In this document: positions 9,195-18,032 of the stretch, in pieces
How positions within the stretch are numbered: the stretch's first letter is position 1
How the letters are laid out: every line of letters starts with the position of its first letter
Origin: Methanobacteriota archaeon
GTDB taxonomy: Archaea > Thermoplasmatota > Thermoplasmata > Lutacidiplasmatales > UBA184
NCBI GenBank assembly: GCA_013290045.1
Contig: JABCYU010000003.1
Location: forward strand, 1-44,410
Reading direction: 5' to 3'
DNA: 44,410 nucleotides
Translations under genes and position numbers: made by a program
The notes under the pieces: model-generated
The model's input: the letters and a program-made list of their open reading frames with translations, nothing else
What the model was told of the DNA's origin: nothing
The model's database searches: none

Positions 9195-10535
9195 ATGACC
9201 GGAGATCGGATTCGGATGACAGGAGGGGCAACCGCCGGCGCGCTCGCCGTGCTTGCGGTGGCCATGTTCCTGATCGTCCCCAGCGTCGGAGCCACGGCAC
9301 CGCCGAAAATGCCCGCCTTGACCCCCCAGCCACCCCCTCGCCCGCTGCTCAGCGCCTCCGAGCAGATGCCCGCATTCCTCAATGGATCGATCGTGAACAC
9401 GATCTACCTCCAGGGGAATTTCGTGGGTACGGTCAATGGTACCAACGCCACATTCGGGATGGAGCCGATGGTCGGTCTCCCCGCCATCGGGGTCACCCCC
9501 AACGTCTACCCGACCGCTCGGGCGAACATCCACCCGTTCATCGCGCTAGTGCCGTGGTGGGGCCCCGCCAAGAAACCCTACGACCCCGCCTACCACCCGG
9601 GAGCCTATGGGATCCGGGAGATGTGCGCGCCCGCGACCCGGGCGGTCTGCTGGGACCACCCCTCGACCATCATCGTGCCAGGGCTCGGCAACGTCCCGTT
9701 GCCCGGTCACGACCACTTGATCACGACGGCCGCGGGATTCCATGACACGTGGTGGAACCTCGAGATCGTCCTGGTCCTGAACCAGACGTACTGGCCGAAC
9801 CTGAACGGAGTCGGGACCCACGCGATCACGTCGGCCGCCGCCCTGGCAGCGGCCCAGACGGCCAAGGCGGCGAGCGGGGCCCTCGGAACGAACGATTTCC
9901 TGAACTTCGCGGTCGCCACGGTCCAGGGGGGCTACACCCCTACTCCCGTCGCGGGTACCCCGGCGCTCCTGAAGCAGGAGCTCATGCCGGCGTTCCTCGG
10001 AGGAAAGGTCGTCAACACCCTCTACGAGAACGGTTTCTTCACGAGCAGCAACGCCTCGAGAAGCCCGATGTTCGGGATGGAACCACTGCTCAGTGAGCCC
10101 GGGATCGGCGCCCCCGATATCCACGACCCGATCGCGAACCACTTTGAGCCCCCGTTCATCGTGCTGGTCCCATGGTGGGGACCGTCGAGCGCGCCCTACG
10201 ATCCCGCGTACCATCCCGCCGCCTACGGGATCAAGCTGATGTGCGCCCCGGAGTCGATCTCGGTCTGCTACGACCACCCGACGACGATCAACGTCTCGGG
10301 GCTCGGCGTGGTTCCGTTGCCGGGCCACGACCACCTGATCACGACGTCGGCCCACTTCACGGACACCTGGTGGAGCCTCATCGTGGTGCTCGTGACCAAC
10401 AGCAGCGTCTTTCCGGACCTGAACGGGTCCCATGGGATCACGTCCCTGGCGGCGCTGACGGCCGCCCAGGCCGCGGGACAGGCGTCGGCGGACCTCGCGA
10501 CGAACACCTACCTGAACTTCGAGGTGAATCCTTAG
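9195..10535 (+). CDS. Secreted protein made of two tandem homologous domains
   Basis: A 446-residue exported protein. The ATG at 9195 was chosen because it places a hydrophobic signal segment (residues about 10-33) right at the N-terminus; the upstream ATG at 9108 adds a basic, non-conserved tail. The mature protein is an internal duplication: residues about 58-240 and 265-446 align along their length. Shared blocks include MPAFL, FGMEP, LVPWWGP, YDPAYHP, YGI, MCAP, DHP-TI, GLG-VPLPGHDHLITT, DTWW and FLNF/YLNFEV. Each half has two conserved Cys (CAP and VCxDHP), which could form a disulfide, and several His/Asp that could bind metal. The family is not recognised by name. It is followed by a strong hairpin terminator. 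Confidence 0.85.
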   Translation: MTGDRIRMTGGATAGALAVLAVAMFLIVPSVGATAPPKMPALTPQPPPRPLLSASEQMPAFLNGSIVNTIYLQGNFVGTVNGTNATFGMEPMVGLPAIGVTPNVYPTARANIHPFIALVPWWGPAKKPYDPAYHPGAYGIREMCAPATRAVCWDHPSTIIVPGLGNVPLPGHDHLITTAAGFHDTWWNLEIVLVLNQTYWPNLNGVGTHAITSAAALAAAQTAKAASGALGTNDFLNFAVATVQGGYTPTPVAGTPALLKQELMPAFLGGKVVNTLYENGFFTSSNASRSPMFGMEPLLSEPGIGAPDIHDPIANHFEPPFIVLVPWWGPSSAPYDPAYHPAAYGIKLMCAPESISVCYDHPTTINVSGLGVVPLPGHDHLITTSAHFTDTWWSLIVVLVTNSSVFPDLNGSHGITSLAALTAAQAAGQASADLATNTYLNFEVNP

Positions 10536-10562
10536 GTAGGATTGGCCCTCCTCCCAGCGCCC

Positions 10563-10588
10563 GAGGGGGAGCCTGACGGCTCCCCCTC
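10563..10588 (+). terminator. Hairpin terminator after the duplicated secreted protein
   Basis: A perfect 11-bp stem (GAGGGGGAGCC and its complement) with a TGAC loop starts 27 bases after the stop codon and is followed by a short T-containing stretch (TGTTTCTG). It would end the upstream transcript before the oxidoreductase gene. Confidence 0.65.
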
Positions 10589-10709
10589 CAACTGTTTCTG
10601 TGTGGACTCCTCGCCCTTGGGGCGTTCCAACGAGCCCGATATGGGCCCGTGCTGTTGTGGCGCGTTGGGAATACATCCCCTCAAATCCGACCACCGCCCA
10701 TCGACGGAC

Positions 10710-11759
10710 GTGGAACTCAGTAGCTTCTCTCTCCTCGACACCTACCCCGGTCAAGGGGGTGGTCGCCGGCAGCCCTTTCAGGAGTTCCTCGACCTCGTGC
10801 AAGTCTCGGAGCGATGCGGACTTGCGGGGATCTGGGTAGCCGAACACCACTTCCAGTCTGGCGGCGTTTGCCCATCGCCACCCGTCCTCCTCGCCGCGGC
10901 CGCCCAACGGACGCATCGCCTCCGTCTGGGATCGATGGTCGGCGTGCTCCCCCTCCACGACCCCGTCCATTTCGCTGAGGAGTACTCGCTCGTCGACCAG
11001 TTGTCCGGCGGGCGGCTCCGGTTGGGGGTCGGGAGCGGATACGTGCCACGCGAGTTCGCCGGATTTGGTATCGACGCTGGACGCAAGCGGGAGATCTTCG
11101 ACGCCTCCCTGTCGGTCGTGCTGGCGGCCATGTCGGGGAAGTTCGTTCGGGGCCCTCGCGCCACGAGCCAACGGGTGCGTATCAACGTGCGACCCGTCCA
11201 GCGACCTCACCCCCCCGTCTGGATCGCCGCCCAGAGGGCCGAAGCGGTGCCGTTCGTGGCGGCCCGGGGATTCTCCGTGGCCCTGGTCCCTTACGCGAGC
11301 GCGCCGGACCTCCCAGGCCTCGCCCGCGTCGTGCGCGCCTTTCGTAGGGCGTCGCCCCCGGGTTCCAACGCCCAGGTGGGGGTCGCCGTCCACTTTGGCG
11401 CGGGCATCGACCCGAGGCGGGGCCGCACCGCGCTCCAGCGCTACCTCGACTCGCGGATGACCGCTCGAGGCAGCTTCCTTCGGGACGCCACCCCCGTCCC
11501 ACCCCATCCGGTGAGCGCCGAACGGCTCGAGGAGCAGGGATTCGCCCTGTTCGGGAGTCGTGGCGCGATCGAGGCCGGACTCGAACCGTTCCGCCGAATG
11601 GGAGTGGACGAGATCTTGGGGCACTTCGATTTCGGGGGGCTCCGCACGATCGAGGTGCACGGGTCGGTCCAAAAGCTAGCCGAGGTCATGGGCTCGGCGA
11701 GGATCGCGCTGGAGTCGGCCCCCCGGGGGCCCGAGCTCGGCGCGGTCTCTTCCGCCTAG
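10710..11759 (+). CDS. Luciferase-like flavin-dependent oxidoreductase (LLM class)
   Basis: A 349-residue protein. The GTG at 10710 is chosen because it gives VELSSFSLLDTYPG, the normal first strand of the luciferase-like TIM barrel; earlier starts add an unlikely Cys/Pro-rich tail that runs through the terminator region. Family blocks are present: GLAGIWVAEHHF (strand 2), LRLGSMVGVLPLHDPVHFAEEYSLVDQLSGGRLRLGVGSGY (strands 3-4) and PPVWIAAQRAEAVPFVAARGF. These enzymes use FMN or F420 for oxidation of aldehydes or other organics; cofactor and substrate are not fixed by sequence alone. Followed closely by the DoxX-like gene (10 bases), so probably co-transcribed. Confidence 0.85.
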   Translation: MELSSFSLLDTYPGQGGGRRQPFQEFLDLVQVSERCGLAGIWVAEHHFQSGGVCPSPPVLLAAAAQRTHRLRLGSMVGVLPLHDPVHFAEEYSLVDQLSGGRLRLGVGSGYVPREFAGFGIDAGRKREIFDASLSVVLAAMSGKFVRGPRATSQRVRINVRPVQRPHPPVWIAAQRAEAVPFVAARGFSVALVPYASAPDLPGLARVVRAFRRASPPGSNAQVGVAVHFGAGIDPRRGRTALQRYLDSRMTARGSFLRDATPVPPHPVSAERLEEQGFALFGSRGAIEAGLEPFRRMGVDEILGHFDFGGLRTIEVHGSVQKLAEVMGSARIALESAPRGPELGAVSSA

Positions 11760-11769
11760 TTGTGGCATC

Positions 11770-12384
11770 GTGAGACAGCCGGAAACGATGCGGTGGGCGC
11801 CCCTCCGCCGCGTGATGGTCGAGACCTACGGATCGTTAGTCCGTCGTGGACGCCCCGCTACGCGATCTCGATCGGACGAAGCGCTCTCGTTGCTTCGCCT
11901 CTCCATGGGAGTCATCTGGGGCGGGAACCTACTGTTCATTCTGCTCCCGGCCAACCAGTTCTTCCCCACCTTCGCCGCGACGGCGACGGGGATGGCTCGA
12001 ACCACCCTCGGGGGGCCCGGATTGGCCAGCTTCGTCTCGTCGAACGCCGTCCTGTTCTCCGCGGCGATTGCGCTGGCCACCGGTTACCTCGCCCTCGCGT
12101 TCTTACTCGGGGTCACGACACGGGTCGCGTGCGTCGTGGGGAGTGCCTTCTCTCTCGGCCTCTTGATCGCCCAATGGGGTGCGACGTTCTCGATACCGGG
12201 CGGCACGGATGTAGGCCCCCACCCGATCTATCTGGTAGCGTACCTCGCCCTCGCGTGGTCCGACAGCGCCCGATTCTACTCCCTCCCTGCGCTCCTGGCG
12301 CGATGGAGATTGTGGTCAGGGCGAATCGGTCTACGAGGGCTCCCCTCGTCCCACCTCGCTCGGGACGGGCTCCCCAAGCCTTAG
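11770..12384 (+). CDS. DoxX-like integral membrane protein
   Basis: A 204-residue membrane protein with four hydrophobic spans: around residues 40-60 (LLRLSMGVIWGGNLLFILLP), 86-105, 106-130 and 148-163. The RLSMGVIW opening followed by a long loop and the AxxLATGYLALAFLLGVTTR hairpin resembles DoxX/DoxD-like quinone-associated proteins. Start is a GTG 10 bases after the luciferase-like gene, which suggests an operon and a possible link to redox chemistry (inference). The C-terminal 35 residues are basic and cytoplasmic. Confidence 0.65.
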   Translation: MRQPETMRWAPLRRVMVETYGSLVRRGRPATRSRSDEALSLLRLSMGVIWGGNLLFILLPANQFFPTFAATATGMARTTLGGPGLASFVSSNAVLFSAAIALATGYLALAFLLGVTTRVACVVGSAFSLGLLIAQWGATFSIPGGTDVGPHPIYLVAYLALAWSDSARFYSLPALLARWRLWSGRIGLRGLPSSHLARDGLPKP

Positions 12385-12417
12385 GGACCCCTCTGGCATG
12401 GCCCGGAACGAACCCCC

Positions 12418-13236
12418 GTGACGCCTGAGCGTCTGACCTTCGAATGGGGCGAGATGATCTCGGCCCTCGGCCGATTCGGGCTGTCCGAGAAGGAGGCCGA
12501 TCTCTACCTGACCCTGATCCGCCGTGGCCAGGCGACCGCTCGCGAACTGACCCGGGAGCGACGACTCGATCGGGTGCTGGGCTACCGTCTGCTGGAGGGC
12601 CTCCACGACCGGGGGGTCCTCCAGATCACCGCCCAGCGGCCCCGACTATTCGTCCCCATCAGCCCAGGACTCCTCTTCGAGCGGGTCCTTCAGGCGCGGA
12701 GGGCCGCCCTCGCCGCGGACGAGCAGCTGGCGACTGGACTCGCCGACCAGCTTCCCCGTATGGTCTCGGATGATCGCTCGGGCCCCAAATTCCAGGTGCT
12801 CACCGGGGGAGCAATGTTGTACCCGACGCTCACCGAGATGGTGACCCGCGCGCAAACGAGCGTGGACACGATGATCACGCGACGCGCCCTCCACCAATCC
12901 CTCCGATTCGGGCTTCAACGTCGCATCGGGGCGTTCCTCGATTCTGGAGGGAGGTTTCGGTTGCTGGTCGAGCAGGACCCACGGCTCCAACCTCTGCTAC
13001 GAAGACTCGTCCGGTCGACCAGGTCCCGCCCCCTCGCCCAGATTCGCCAATCCGCCCCCCAGCCGACCCGGATGACGATCGTGGACGGCCGGGAGATCCT
13101 CCTCTACCTCGTCCCGGAGGTTCAGGAGCAGGGCGAGGAGGTAGCGATCTGGACGGACACTCCCGAATTCGTTCGCGGCCATCTGACCTACTTCAATCAC
13201 GCTTGGAAGCGCTCGAAACCGATCGGACCCGAATAG
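12418..13236 (+). CDS. TrmB-like transcriptional regulator
   Basis: A 272-residue regulator. Residues about 13-75 form a TrmB-type winged helix: ISALGRFGLSEKEADLYLTLIRRGQATARELTRERRLDRVLGYRLLEGLHDRGVLQ. The remaining ~190 residues match the C-terminal PLD-like effector region of archaeal TrmB proteins, with a helical linker followed by TSVDTMITRRALHQ and MTIVDGREILLYLVPE strands and ending in FNHAWKRS. It starts with GTG, 33 bases after the DoxX-like gene, and may control that operon; ligand unknown. Confidence 0.85.
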   Translation: MTPERLTFEWGEMISALGRFGLSEKEADLYLTLIRRGQATARELTRERRLDRVLGYRLLEGLHDRGVLQITAQRPRLFVPISPGLLFERVLQARRAALAADEQLATGLADQLPRMVSDDRSGPKFQVLTGGAMLYPTLTEMVTRAQTSVDTMITRRALHQSLRFGLQRRIGAFLDSGGRFRLLVEQDPRLQPLLRRLVRSTRSRPLAQIRQSAPQPTRMTIVDGREILLYLVPEVQEQGEEVAIWTDTPEFVRGHLTYFNHAWKRSKPIGPE

Positions 13237-13408
13237 CGCCATCCCTGACCTCGACGCGCCGCCCAGCGATCGACATCCTCGAAGGAAGACGTCGCGGCAC
13301 GCGGGCCACGAGATGGCGAATTTCTCAGCCCCTGTCGGACGCACAGTTTTCCTCGCGTGAATCGGGGTCGGCGCGGGCTCCGGGGGGCACCTTTTCCCTC
13401 TCGGAGAG

Positions 13409-13441
13409 CGCGCCCCTCCAAACCCGCAACCGGGATTGCAC
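13409..13441 (+). repeat. Dispersed palindromic motif, copy 2, extended form
   Basis: The 18-bp core is 13424-13441 (CCGCAA, centre CCGGGA, TTGCAC). The preceding CGCGCCCCTC block and its spacing are shared with the copy at 17872-17889, so these two copies match over about 33 bases. Confidence 0.75.
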
Positions 13442-13545
13442 CTTCTGAGAAGCAACTCGGACCCCTCTCGCGGGGAACCTGGACGATCGCAAGGGACAAA
13501 ACTCCTCGACTTCGGTCGCGCGAACCGCCATCGGAAATGGTTGGA

Positions 13546-13570
13546 GCCGGCCCGGTTCCGCCGGGCCGGC
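13546..13570 (-). terminator. Hairpin terminator of the kelch gene
   Basis: A perfect 10-bp stem (GCCGGCCCGG and complement) with a 5-base loop begins 13 bases after the kelch stop codon on the minus strand. No strong T-run follows, so the terminator call rests on stem strength and position. Confidence 0.55.
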
Positions 13571-13583
13571 ATGTGGGACCGAA

Positions 13584-14723
13584 CTACAGGTGCACCATCC
13601 AGGTGTCGCTCCCGAAGCTGTTCCAGCCGCCAGTCATGGCCTCGTTCCCACTGAAGGTAAAGTCGGCCTGGAGCGCCGCGTCGAACACCAGTCGGGAGTC
13701 CCACCGGCCCGGCAGGGTCCCCACTCGGCTCGTAATGTCGCTCCACTTCCCGTTGTGGAACATCCACGTCTGGTCCACCACTTGGCACGACGCCGTGTAT
13801 CCGCCGGTCATCACGACCGCCTGGGCGAGCGGGTCATACCCGATCGCACCCGACCCCATGTAGGCGGTGGGAATCTTTGACGAATTCGCCCCGAGATTTG
13901 TGAACACCCCGGCGTGGTACGCCCAGGTCGCGCCCGTCCCGGTACAGGTCCAAGTTGAGTTGCCAAACAACAGGACGTACCCATCGTGGATATCGTCCGC
14001 GGCCCAGAACACTCCGCTAGGTAAACCGCCCGACACCGATGAGGTGAGGTTGGTCCACGTCCCATTTGCGAAGCTGTAGACGACTTTCATCGGGATCGCA
14101 CCGGCGACCGTTGAACGGAGGAACACGTAGTGATCCAGACTGTCGTAGACCATCTGGGTCCCGGGCGACATCGCCGGGGGAGAGGCGGACGGGCTCAACC
14201 GATGCCATCCCTTCGCGTCGAACAACCACGTGTCGCTGAACGCACAGCTGGCACCGCAGTACGAGATGTACCCGTTCTGGCCGCCGAACAACAGGACGCC
14301 GTGGAGCGCCGGGTCATAGACGAGTCCAGGTGCCCACCGAGCCGACGGGGAATGGGCGGGTGATCCGTTTCTGCTCGTGCCGGCGCTGATCTGGTGCCAG
14401 TGACCGCTGGCCCACTCCCATGTGTCTCCAAGCGCGCCGCCACCGGCGTTCTGGCCACCGAACACCACGACAGCCCCGATATCCGGGTCGTACGCCATTC
14501 CGAACGCCTGCCGCGCCGTCGGTGGCCCACGGCTCGTATTCGAGATGCTGGTCCAATGTCCGAACACCGTGTTCGCATGCACCGCCGCTCCGGCGGCAGG
14601 AGCCAACATCGAGAGCAGCAGCACCAAGCTACCCCCCACCGCGACGCTCGCACCCATCGCCGTCCTTGCCCCTGATCGGCCCGTCGTGTCCCCCCATGTA
14701 CCGCGGTGCAGCCCGCCTCTCAT
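13584..14723 (-). CDS. Secreted kelch-repeat beta-propeller protein
   Basis: A 379-residue exported protein. Residues about 22-46 form a signal segment (MGASVAVGGSLVLLLSML and so on). The rest holds at least five kelch-like blades with the pattern RxxxGMxYDPxxGxVVVFGGQN, DTWEW, GHWHQI; then WAPGLVYDPALHGVLLFGGQNG, SDTWLF, GWHRLS; later AIGYDPLAQAVVMTGGY, DQTWMFHNGKWSDI; ending with FGSDTWMVHL. Kelch propellers mediate protein or sugar binding on the cell surface; no enzyme motif is visible. Monocistronic, with a terminator hairpin just downstream. Confidence 0.85.
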   Translation of the reverse strand: MRGGLHRGTWGDTTGRSGARTAMGASVAVGGSLVLLLSMLAPAAGAAVHANTVFGHWTSISNTSRGPPTARQAFGMAYDPDIGAVVVFGGQNAGGGALGDTWEWASGHWHQISAGTSRNGSPAHSPSARWAPGLVYDPALHGVLLFGGQNGYISYCGASCAFSDTWLFDAKGWHRLSPSASPPAMSPGTQMVYDSLDHYVFLRSTVAGAIPMKVVYSFANGTWTNLTSSVSGGLPSGVFWAADDIHDGYVLLFGNSTWTCTGTGATWAYHAGVFTNLGANSSKIPTAYMGSGAIGYDPLAQAVVMTGGYTASCQVVDQTWMFHNGKWSDITSRVGTLPGRWDSRLVFDAALQADFTFSGNEAMTGGWNSFGSDTWMVHL

Positions 14724-14804
14724 GTTCTTCCCCCACGTTCGTTGTTTTGGAATACGCTTGCTCGGTTCTCCGCGACCTTGATTCGGGAAACAGAGCCATA
14801 GAAC

Positions 14805-14825
14805 CTCCCCGATGCTGTCGGGGAG
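14805..14825 (-). terminator. Hairpin between the GNAT and kelch genes
   Basis: CTCCCCGA and TCGGGGAG pair around a TGCTG loop. It could end readthrough from the GNAT gene on the minus strand or lie in the kelch upstream region. No T-run, so weakly supported as a terminator. Confidence 0.4.
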
Positions 14826-15065
14826 TCGGACGAGAACTGGAACCGCGGTCGTAGGTAACGTAGGCCGGGCTCCGGAGGTCGACGCGGCATGAAGGTCCCC
14901 CGAGCGTCGGTCCTCGGACCACCAGATAAAGCTCGTCCGTGGTTAGTGCATCGCACCCGCGCCCGCGCGGCCGTTGGCGACCTCTCGGCGTTCATCGACC
15001 CTTGCTCGGCACTTCAGCGTCACCCGCAGGTCGGTTTTTCCGTTACGGGGGGAATCATGGGTAAG

Positions 15066-15083
15066 GCGCAATCGAAATTGCAC
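15066..15083. repeat. Dispersed palindromic motif, copy 3
   Basis: GCGCAA, centre TCGAAA, TTGCAC (then C). One base from the perfect palindrome. Lies 72 bases past the GNAT stop codon. Confidence 0.7.
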
Positions 15084-15155
15084 CGGATAGGGCGCTGCCC
15101 GGCGCCGGTCCATCCGTTGCGAATTGATTCGTAACGAAGCCGCCTGTGACCACTC

Positions 15156-15935
15156 CTAGCTGGAGCCCAGCGGGGATGTCCAAACGATATCGTCGAACCG
15201 TCTCCGGTATCCGAGACCAAGGTATACGGGGAGCCCCATCGGGCTCGCCTGAAGGCAGGACGCCCGGCAACCAGCCGCCAGGGCATCGGTGAGCGACCCC
15301 ACGGTCAACGATCGGGCGAGACCCCGTCGTCGGTGGGACGGCAAGGTGGCAACGGCGTAGATCCCGCCGAAAAACTCGTCGGGGAGGAGCATCGAACAGG
15401 CCACTGGGGTCTCCCGCTCCCAGGCGAGGTAGCATCGCATGGGCCGAAGACGATGGAAGGGCACGTCGAACAGTTCTGCGGGCGGAGTAAACTCCGATCC
15501 TCGGGCGAGGACGTCTGCGAATTGTTTCGACTCCTCGGTTGTGGCCACTGGGCTCACTACGTGCTGGCTGGTCAACGCAGGGACCCCGACCAGGGGAATC
15601 GGGACGGTCAGTGCCGGTCGTCTCTCCACCTGGGTAAGACCCGCCCCCGTCGCAGGGCCACTCAAGCTCGGCGCCAGGGACTCGTCGCTTTCGAGCCGCC
15701 AATGCTGCGGGCGTTCTCGAAAGAACTCCGCGGCCCGTTCCACGGTCCGCTCAGGGTCCCCCGGAGGGGACGTGACGAACGCCACGTTCAGTTCGGTCAG
15801 GGTGCTGCCGGAGTCGATCAGTAGGAGCTCGGCGTCCTCCCGGCTGCGGCCGTGGGGAAACCCCTCTGCGAACCGTCGATAGGCCGCGCGGATGTTCCGG
15901 ACCGCATCGGCCGATGGGTGGTCCGTCGGGGTCAA
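15156..15935 (-). CDS. GNAT-family N-acetyltransferase
   Basis: A 259-residue protein. The C-terminal half carries the GNAT fold: YLAWERETPVACSMLL (strand 4), GGIYAVATLPSHRRRGLARSLTVGSLTDAL (strand 4 to helix 3, with the R-R-R-G-L-A acetyl-CoA pyrophosphate loop), and ASPMGLPVYLGLGYRRRFDD (the LGY end). The N-terminal 120 residues resemble the divergent substrate domain of two-GNAT proteins. Acceptor unknown. The start is a TTG, the first plausible codon; a later start cannot be excluded. Stands alone, divergent from the ATPase gene. Confidence 0.85.
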   Translation of the reverse strand: MTPTDHPSADAVRNIRAAYRRFAEGFPHGRSREDAELLLIDSGSTLTELNVAFVTSPPGDPERTVERAAEFFRERPQHWRLESDESLAPSLSGPATGAGLTQVERRPALTVPIPLVGVPALTSQHVVSPVATTEESKQFADVLARGSEFTPPAELFDVPFHRLRPMRCYLAWERETPVACSMLLPDEFFGGIYAVATLPSHRRRGLARSLTVGSLTDALAAGCRASCLQASPMGLPVYLGLGYRRRFDDIVWTSPLGSS

Positions 15936-16136
15936 GGCGTCGTCCCGTAGTCGGCTCGCACCTGGGTCCCGCGTGCCCGGAGGTCAGGTCCCTCACGTAG
16001 AAAGGGTGTCGCAAGGTGACGCTGGTCGACCCGACCGCCTGGGGGGCGGAACCGCCGCTTTGGGGCCGAGTCGGGTCTACCCGACGTCACCGAGGCCTTT
16101 ACGCTCCGACCGCTGTTCGGGGGCCGGGTCCCCCGG

Positions 16137-17681
16137 ATGAGCCTCTCCCTGGACATCCCGGAAGAGCTCGAGGATTTCCTGCTCCGCCCGGGCCCGGCAA
16201 GCCTCCTGATCCGAGGGGAGTCGGGAACGGGAAAGTCCCTGCTCGCGCTGTCGCTGCTCCACCTGTTCGAGGGACGTCGGGTCCTGGTGACCGCCCGCGC
16301 AGCGGATCCCGACGTCATGGCCCGACATTCCGGGGTGAGCTCGCGATATGGAGCCGTCCAGGTGATCACTCCGAACGACCTCAACGGCCTCGTCGCGAGC
16401 GAGACCATCACTTCCGACGTACGGGTCGACCGGGGCTCCCCCCCGCCTCCTCCCCCTCCGGGGTTCCTCGACGTGGCTTTGCGGGCGCTCCGCTCGGCGC
16501 CCCCCACCCTCGTTGTATTCGACTCGTGGGAGGGCCTTGCGAACGACCCGGGGGGACCCTCGGTAGGCGACCCCGGAGGGGGCCCCGCCCGCCTCGAGCT
16601 CGAACGCAAACTCTTCTCCGCTTGGATCAAGTCCTCGGCCCACCTGGTCGTCGTCTCTTCGGACACCGTTCGGAGCCAACTCGACTACCTTGCCGATGCC
16701 TCCTGTCTGCTCGAGCTTTCGGAACTCGACGAGCGTCCGTTGCGACTGCTGAAGTTCTCGAAGTTACGCGGACGAGCGGGCCGATCGATGGAGTATCCGT
16801 TTACCGTCTCGGAGGGCCACTTCCGATGCTTCTCGATCGCCCCGCACGGATACCCCCTGGAAAGTCGCCGAACCGACCCGGACCCGGACCCGACCTCACC
16901 GGCGATGTGGCCGGGCTCGCGGGAGTTCGCCACGGTGTTCGGGCGGCTGCCCCCGGGGGGTCTCACGCTGATCGAAGCGGACCGTGCCGTGCCCCTCGAT
17001 GTCGTTCGGATGCTGACGGTTCCGATGATGGCCTCCGCGATCACCTCCCACGCGGCGGTCATCATCGCTCCCCCGCCGAGCCTCACGCCGGAGGAGCTGT
17101 GGAAACCATACTCCGATTCGATCTCGCCCTCCGCATTTGCGGAACAGGTGTTCGCCGTGGTCACCTCGAGGCCGAAGGACCCCGGGTCCCCCTGGATGGG
17201 CGCCATCCATGCATCGGATGGGGCCCGCCCCACAGGGTTCCAGTTCGTCGCTCCTCGGGAAGCCAGCTCCACCGAGGCCTCCCGTCGCGGCGGCCCCGAA
17301 GAGTTCGCTGCCCAACTTCCGGAGCTCGAGTCGTTCGTCGTCCGGTCTCGGCAGAATCACATGCGGTCCCTTTCGATCGGGTTCGCCGAGGGAAACCTCG
17401 CCATCGGGCGGGCCACGGGGTTCCCGATGGACCCGGAGTCCTACGCCTCCACGCTGAGGGCCTATCTGGTGGGCGATAGGGCGCATGGGGTGGCGATCGG
17501 GCGGCCCGGGGAACCGCTGTTCGATACGATCCGCAGCTATGCGGGCCTTCACCTCAACCTGCGGGCCTACAAGGGTCGCTACATCCTCCACGCGACGCGG
17601 CCCTGGTCTCCGTCGTATGTCCTCGCGATCGCCGAGGAAACTCGCGCCGCGGGTCCCTACCACCTGGTGCCATTGACCTGA
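16137..17681 (+). CDS. RecA/KaiC-like P-loop ATPase
   Basis: A 514-residue protein starting at the ATG at 16137. Walker A is GESGTGKS at residues 27-34 and Walker B is LVVFDSW around 125-131, followed by a VVVSSD strand, in the order of RecA-superfamily ATPases. A Pro/Gly linker (SPPPPPPPG, residues 101-109) lies before Walker B. The C-terminal half (residues about 250-514) has a second alpha/beta region without a P-loop. This is the layout of archaeal KaiC-like/GvpD-like single-ATPase proteins, often linked to signalling or gas-vesicle and motility control; no partner gene is nearby. TATA-like CTTTACG lies about 37 bases upstream. Confidence 0.75.
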   Translation: MSLSLDIPEELEDFLLRPGPASLLIRGESGTGKSLLALSLLHLFEGRRVLVTARAADPDVMARHSGVSSRYGAVQVITPNDLNGLVASETITSDVRVDRGSPPPPPPPGFLDVALRALRSAPPTLVVFDSWEGLANDPGGPSVGDPGGGPARLELERKLFSAWIKSSAHLVVVSSDTVRSQLDYLADASCLLELSELDERPLRLLKFSKLRGRAGRSMEYPFTVSEGHFRCFSIAPHGYPLESRRTDPDPDPTSPAMWPGSREFATVFGRLPPGGLTLIEADRAVPLDVVRMLTVPMMASAITSHAAVIIAPPPSLTPEELWKPYSDSISPSAFAEQVFAVVTSRPKDPGSPWMGAIHASDGARPTGFQFVAPREASSTEASRRGGPEEFAAQLPELESFVVRSRQNHMRSLSIGFAEGNLAIGRATGFPMDPESYASTLRAYLVGDRAHGVAIGRPGEPLFDTIRSYAGLHLNLRAYKGRYILHATRPWSPSYVLAIAEETRAAGPYHLVPLT

Positions 17682-18032
17682 CCCGTTGGGGGTGGGGGCC
17701 CCCCGGCGGCCGGCAACGTTTCCGACCTTGCTGTCGCGAGGCCGATTCTCCGAGTCCGCTTCAGAGGCGTCCGGTAGGTCGGTACGTGATTGCAGGGACC
17801 CCGTTCTGATTCGGGGCCGGGAGGGGCTACGGTGGGGGATGTTCTTCGGGAAGAGGCGCGCCCCTCTGAACACGCAACTGAGTTTGCACGGGCCTGCTGA
17901 CCATCCTGGGACGACCTGCTCTACCGTCCCGTTCGCTACCGGTCGGTCTCGGGGAGCACGTCGGTTCGGTCAGTAGCCATCGTTCAGCGGAGGGAGCGAG
18001 TCCAAGACCGCAGGTCTCCACGGCACCCCTCG
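17682..18032. other. Spacer before the integrase with the extended motif copy
   Basis: About 350 bases. A GC-rich possible hairpin (CGTTG to CAACG arms) follows the ATPase stop. The motif copy at 17872-17889 lies about 145 bases before the integrase start. This is the apparent left edge of the accessory island. Confidence 0.5.
17857..17889 (+). repeat. Dispersed palindromic motif, copy 4, extended form
   Basis: Core 17872-17889: ACGCAA, centre CTGAGT, TTGCAC. It shares the CGCGCCCCTC block and spacing with the copy at 13424-13441 and is next to the tyrosine recombinase, so it is the best candidate for an attachment site. Confidence 0.75.

Larger units (their letters stand above)
13237..13583. 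other. Convergent spacer with a motif copy and a terminator hairpin
   Basis: About 350 bases between the TrmB-like gene and the convergent kelch gene. It holds a motif copy in its extended form (13411-13441) and the kelch terminator (13546-13570). No gene is supported. Confidence 0.5.
14724..15155. other. Spacer with a hairpin and a motif copy
   Basis: About 430 bases upstream of the kelch gene and downstream of the GNAT gene. It holds the 8-bp-stem hairpin at 14805-14825 and the motif copy at 15066-15083. No gene is supported. Confidence 0.45.

Noticed and set aside
9546-11672. Minus-strand open frame of about 708 codons
   Set aside because: It is the reverse-strand shadow of the duplicated secreted-protein and luciferase-like genes, with Arg/Gly/Glu-rich non-protein composition.
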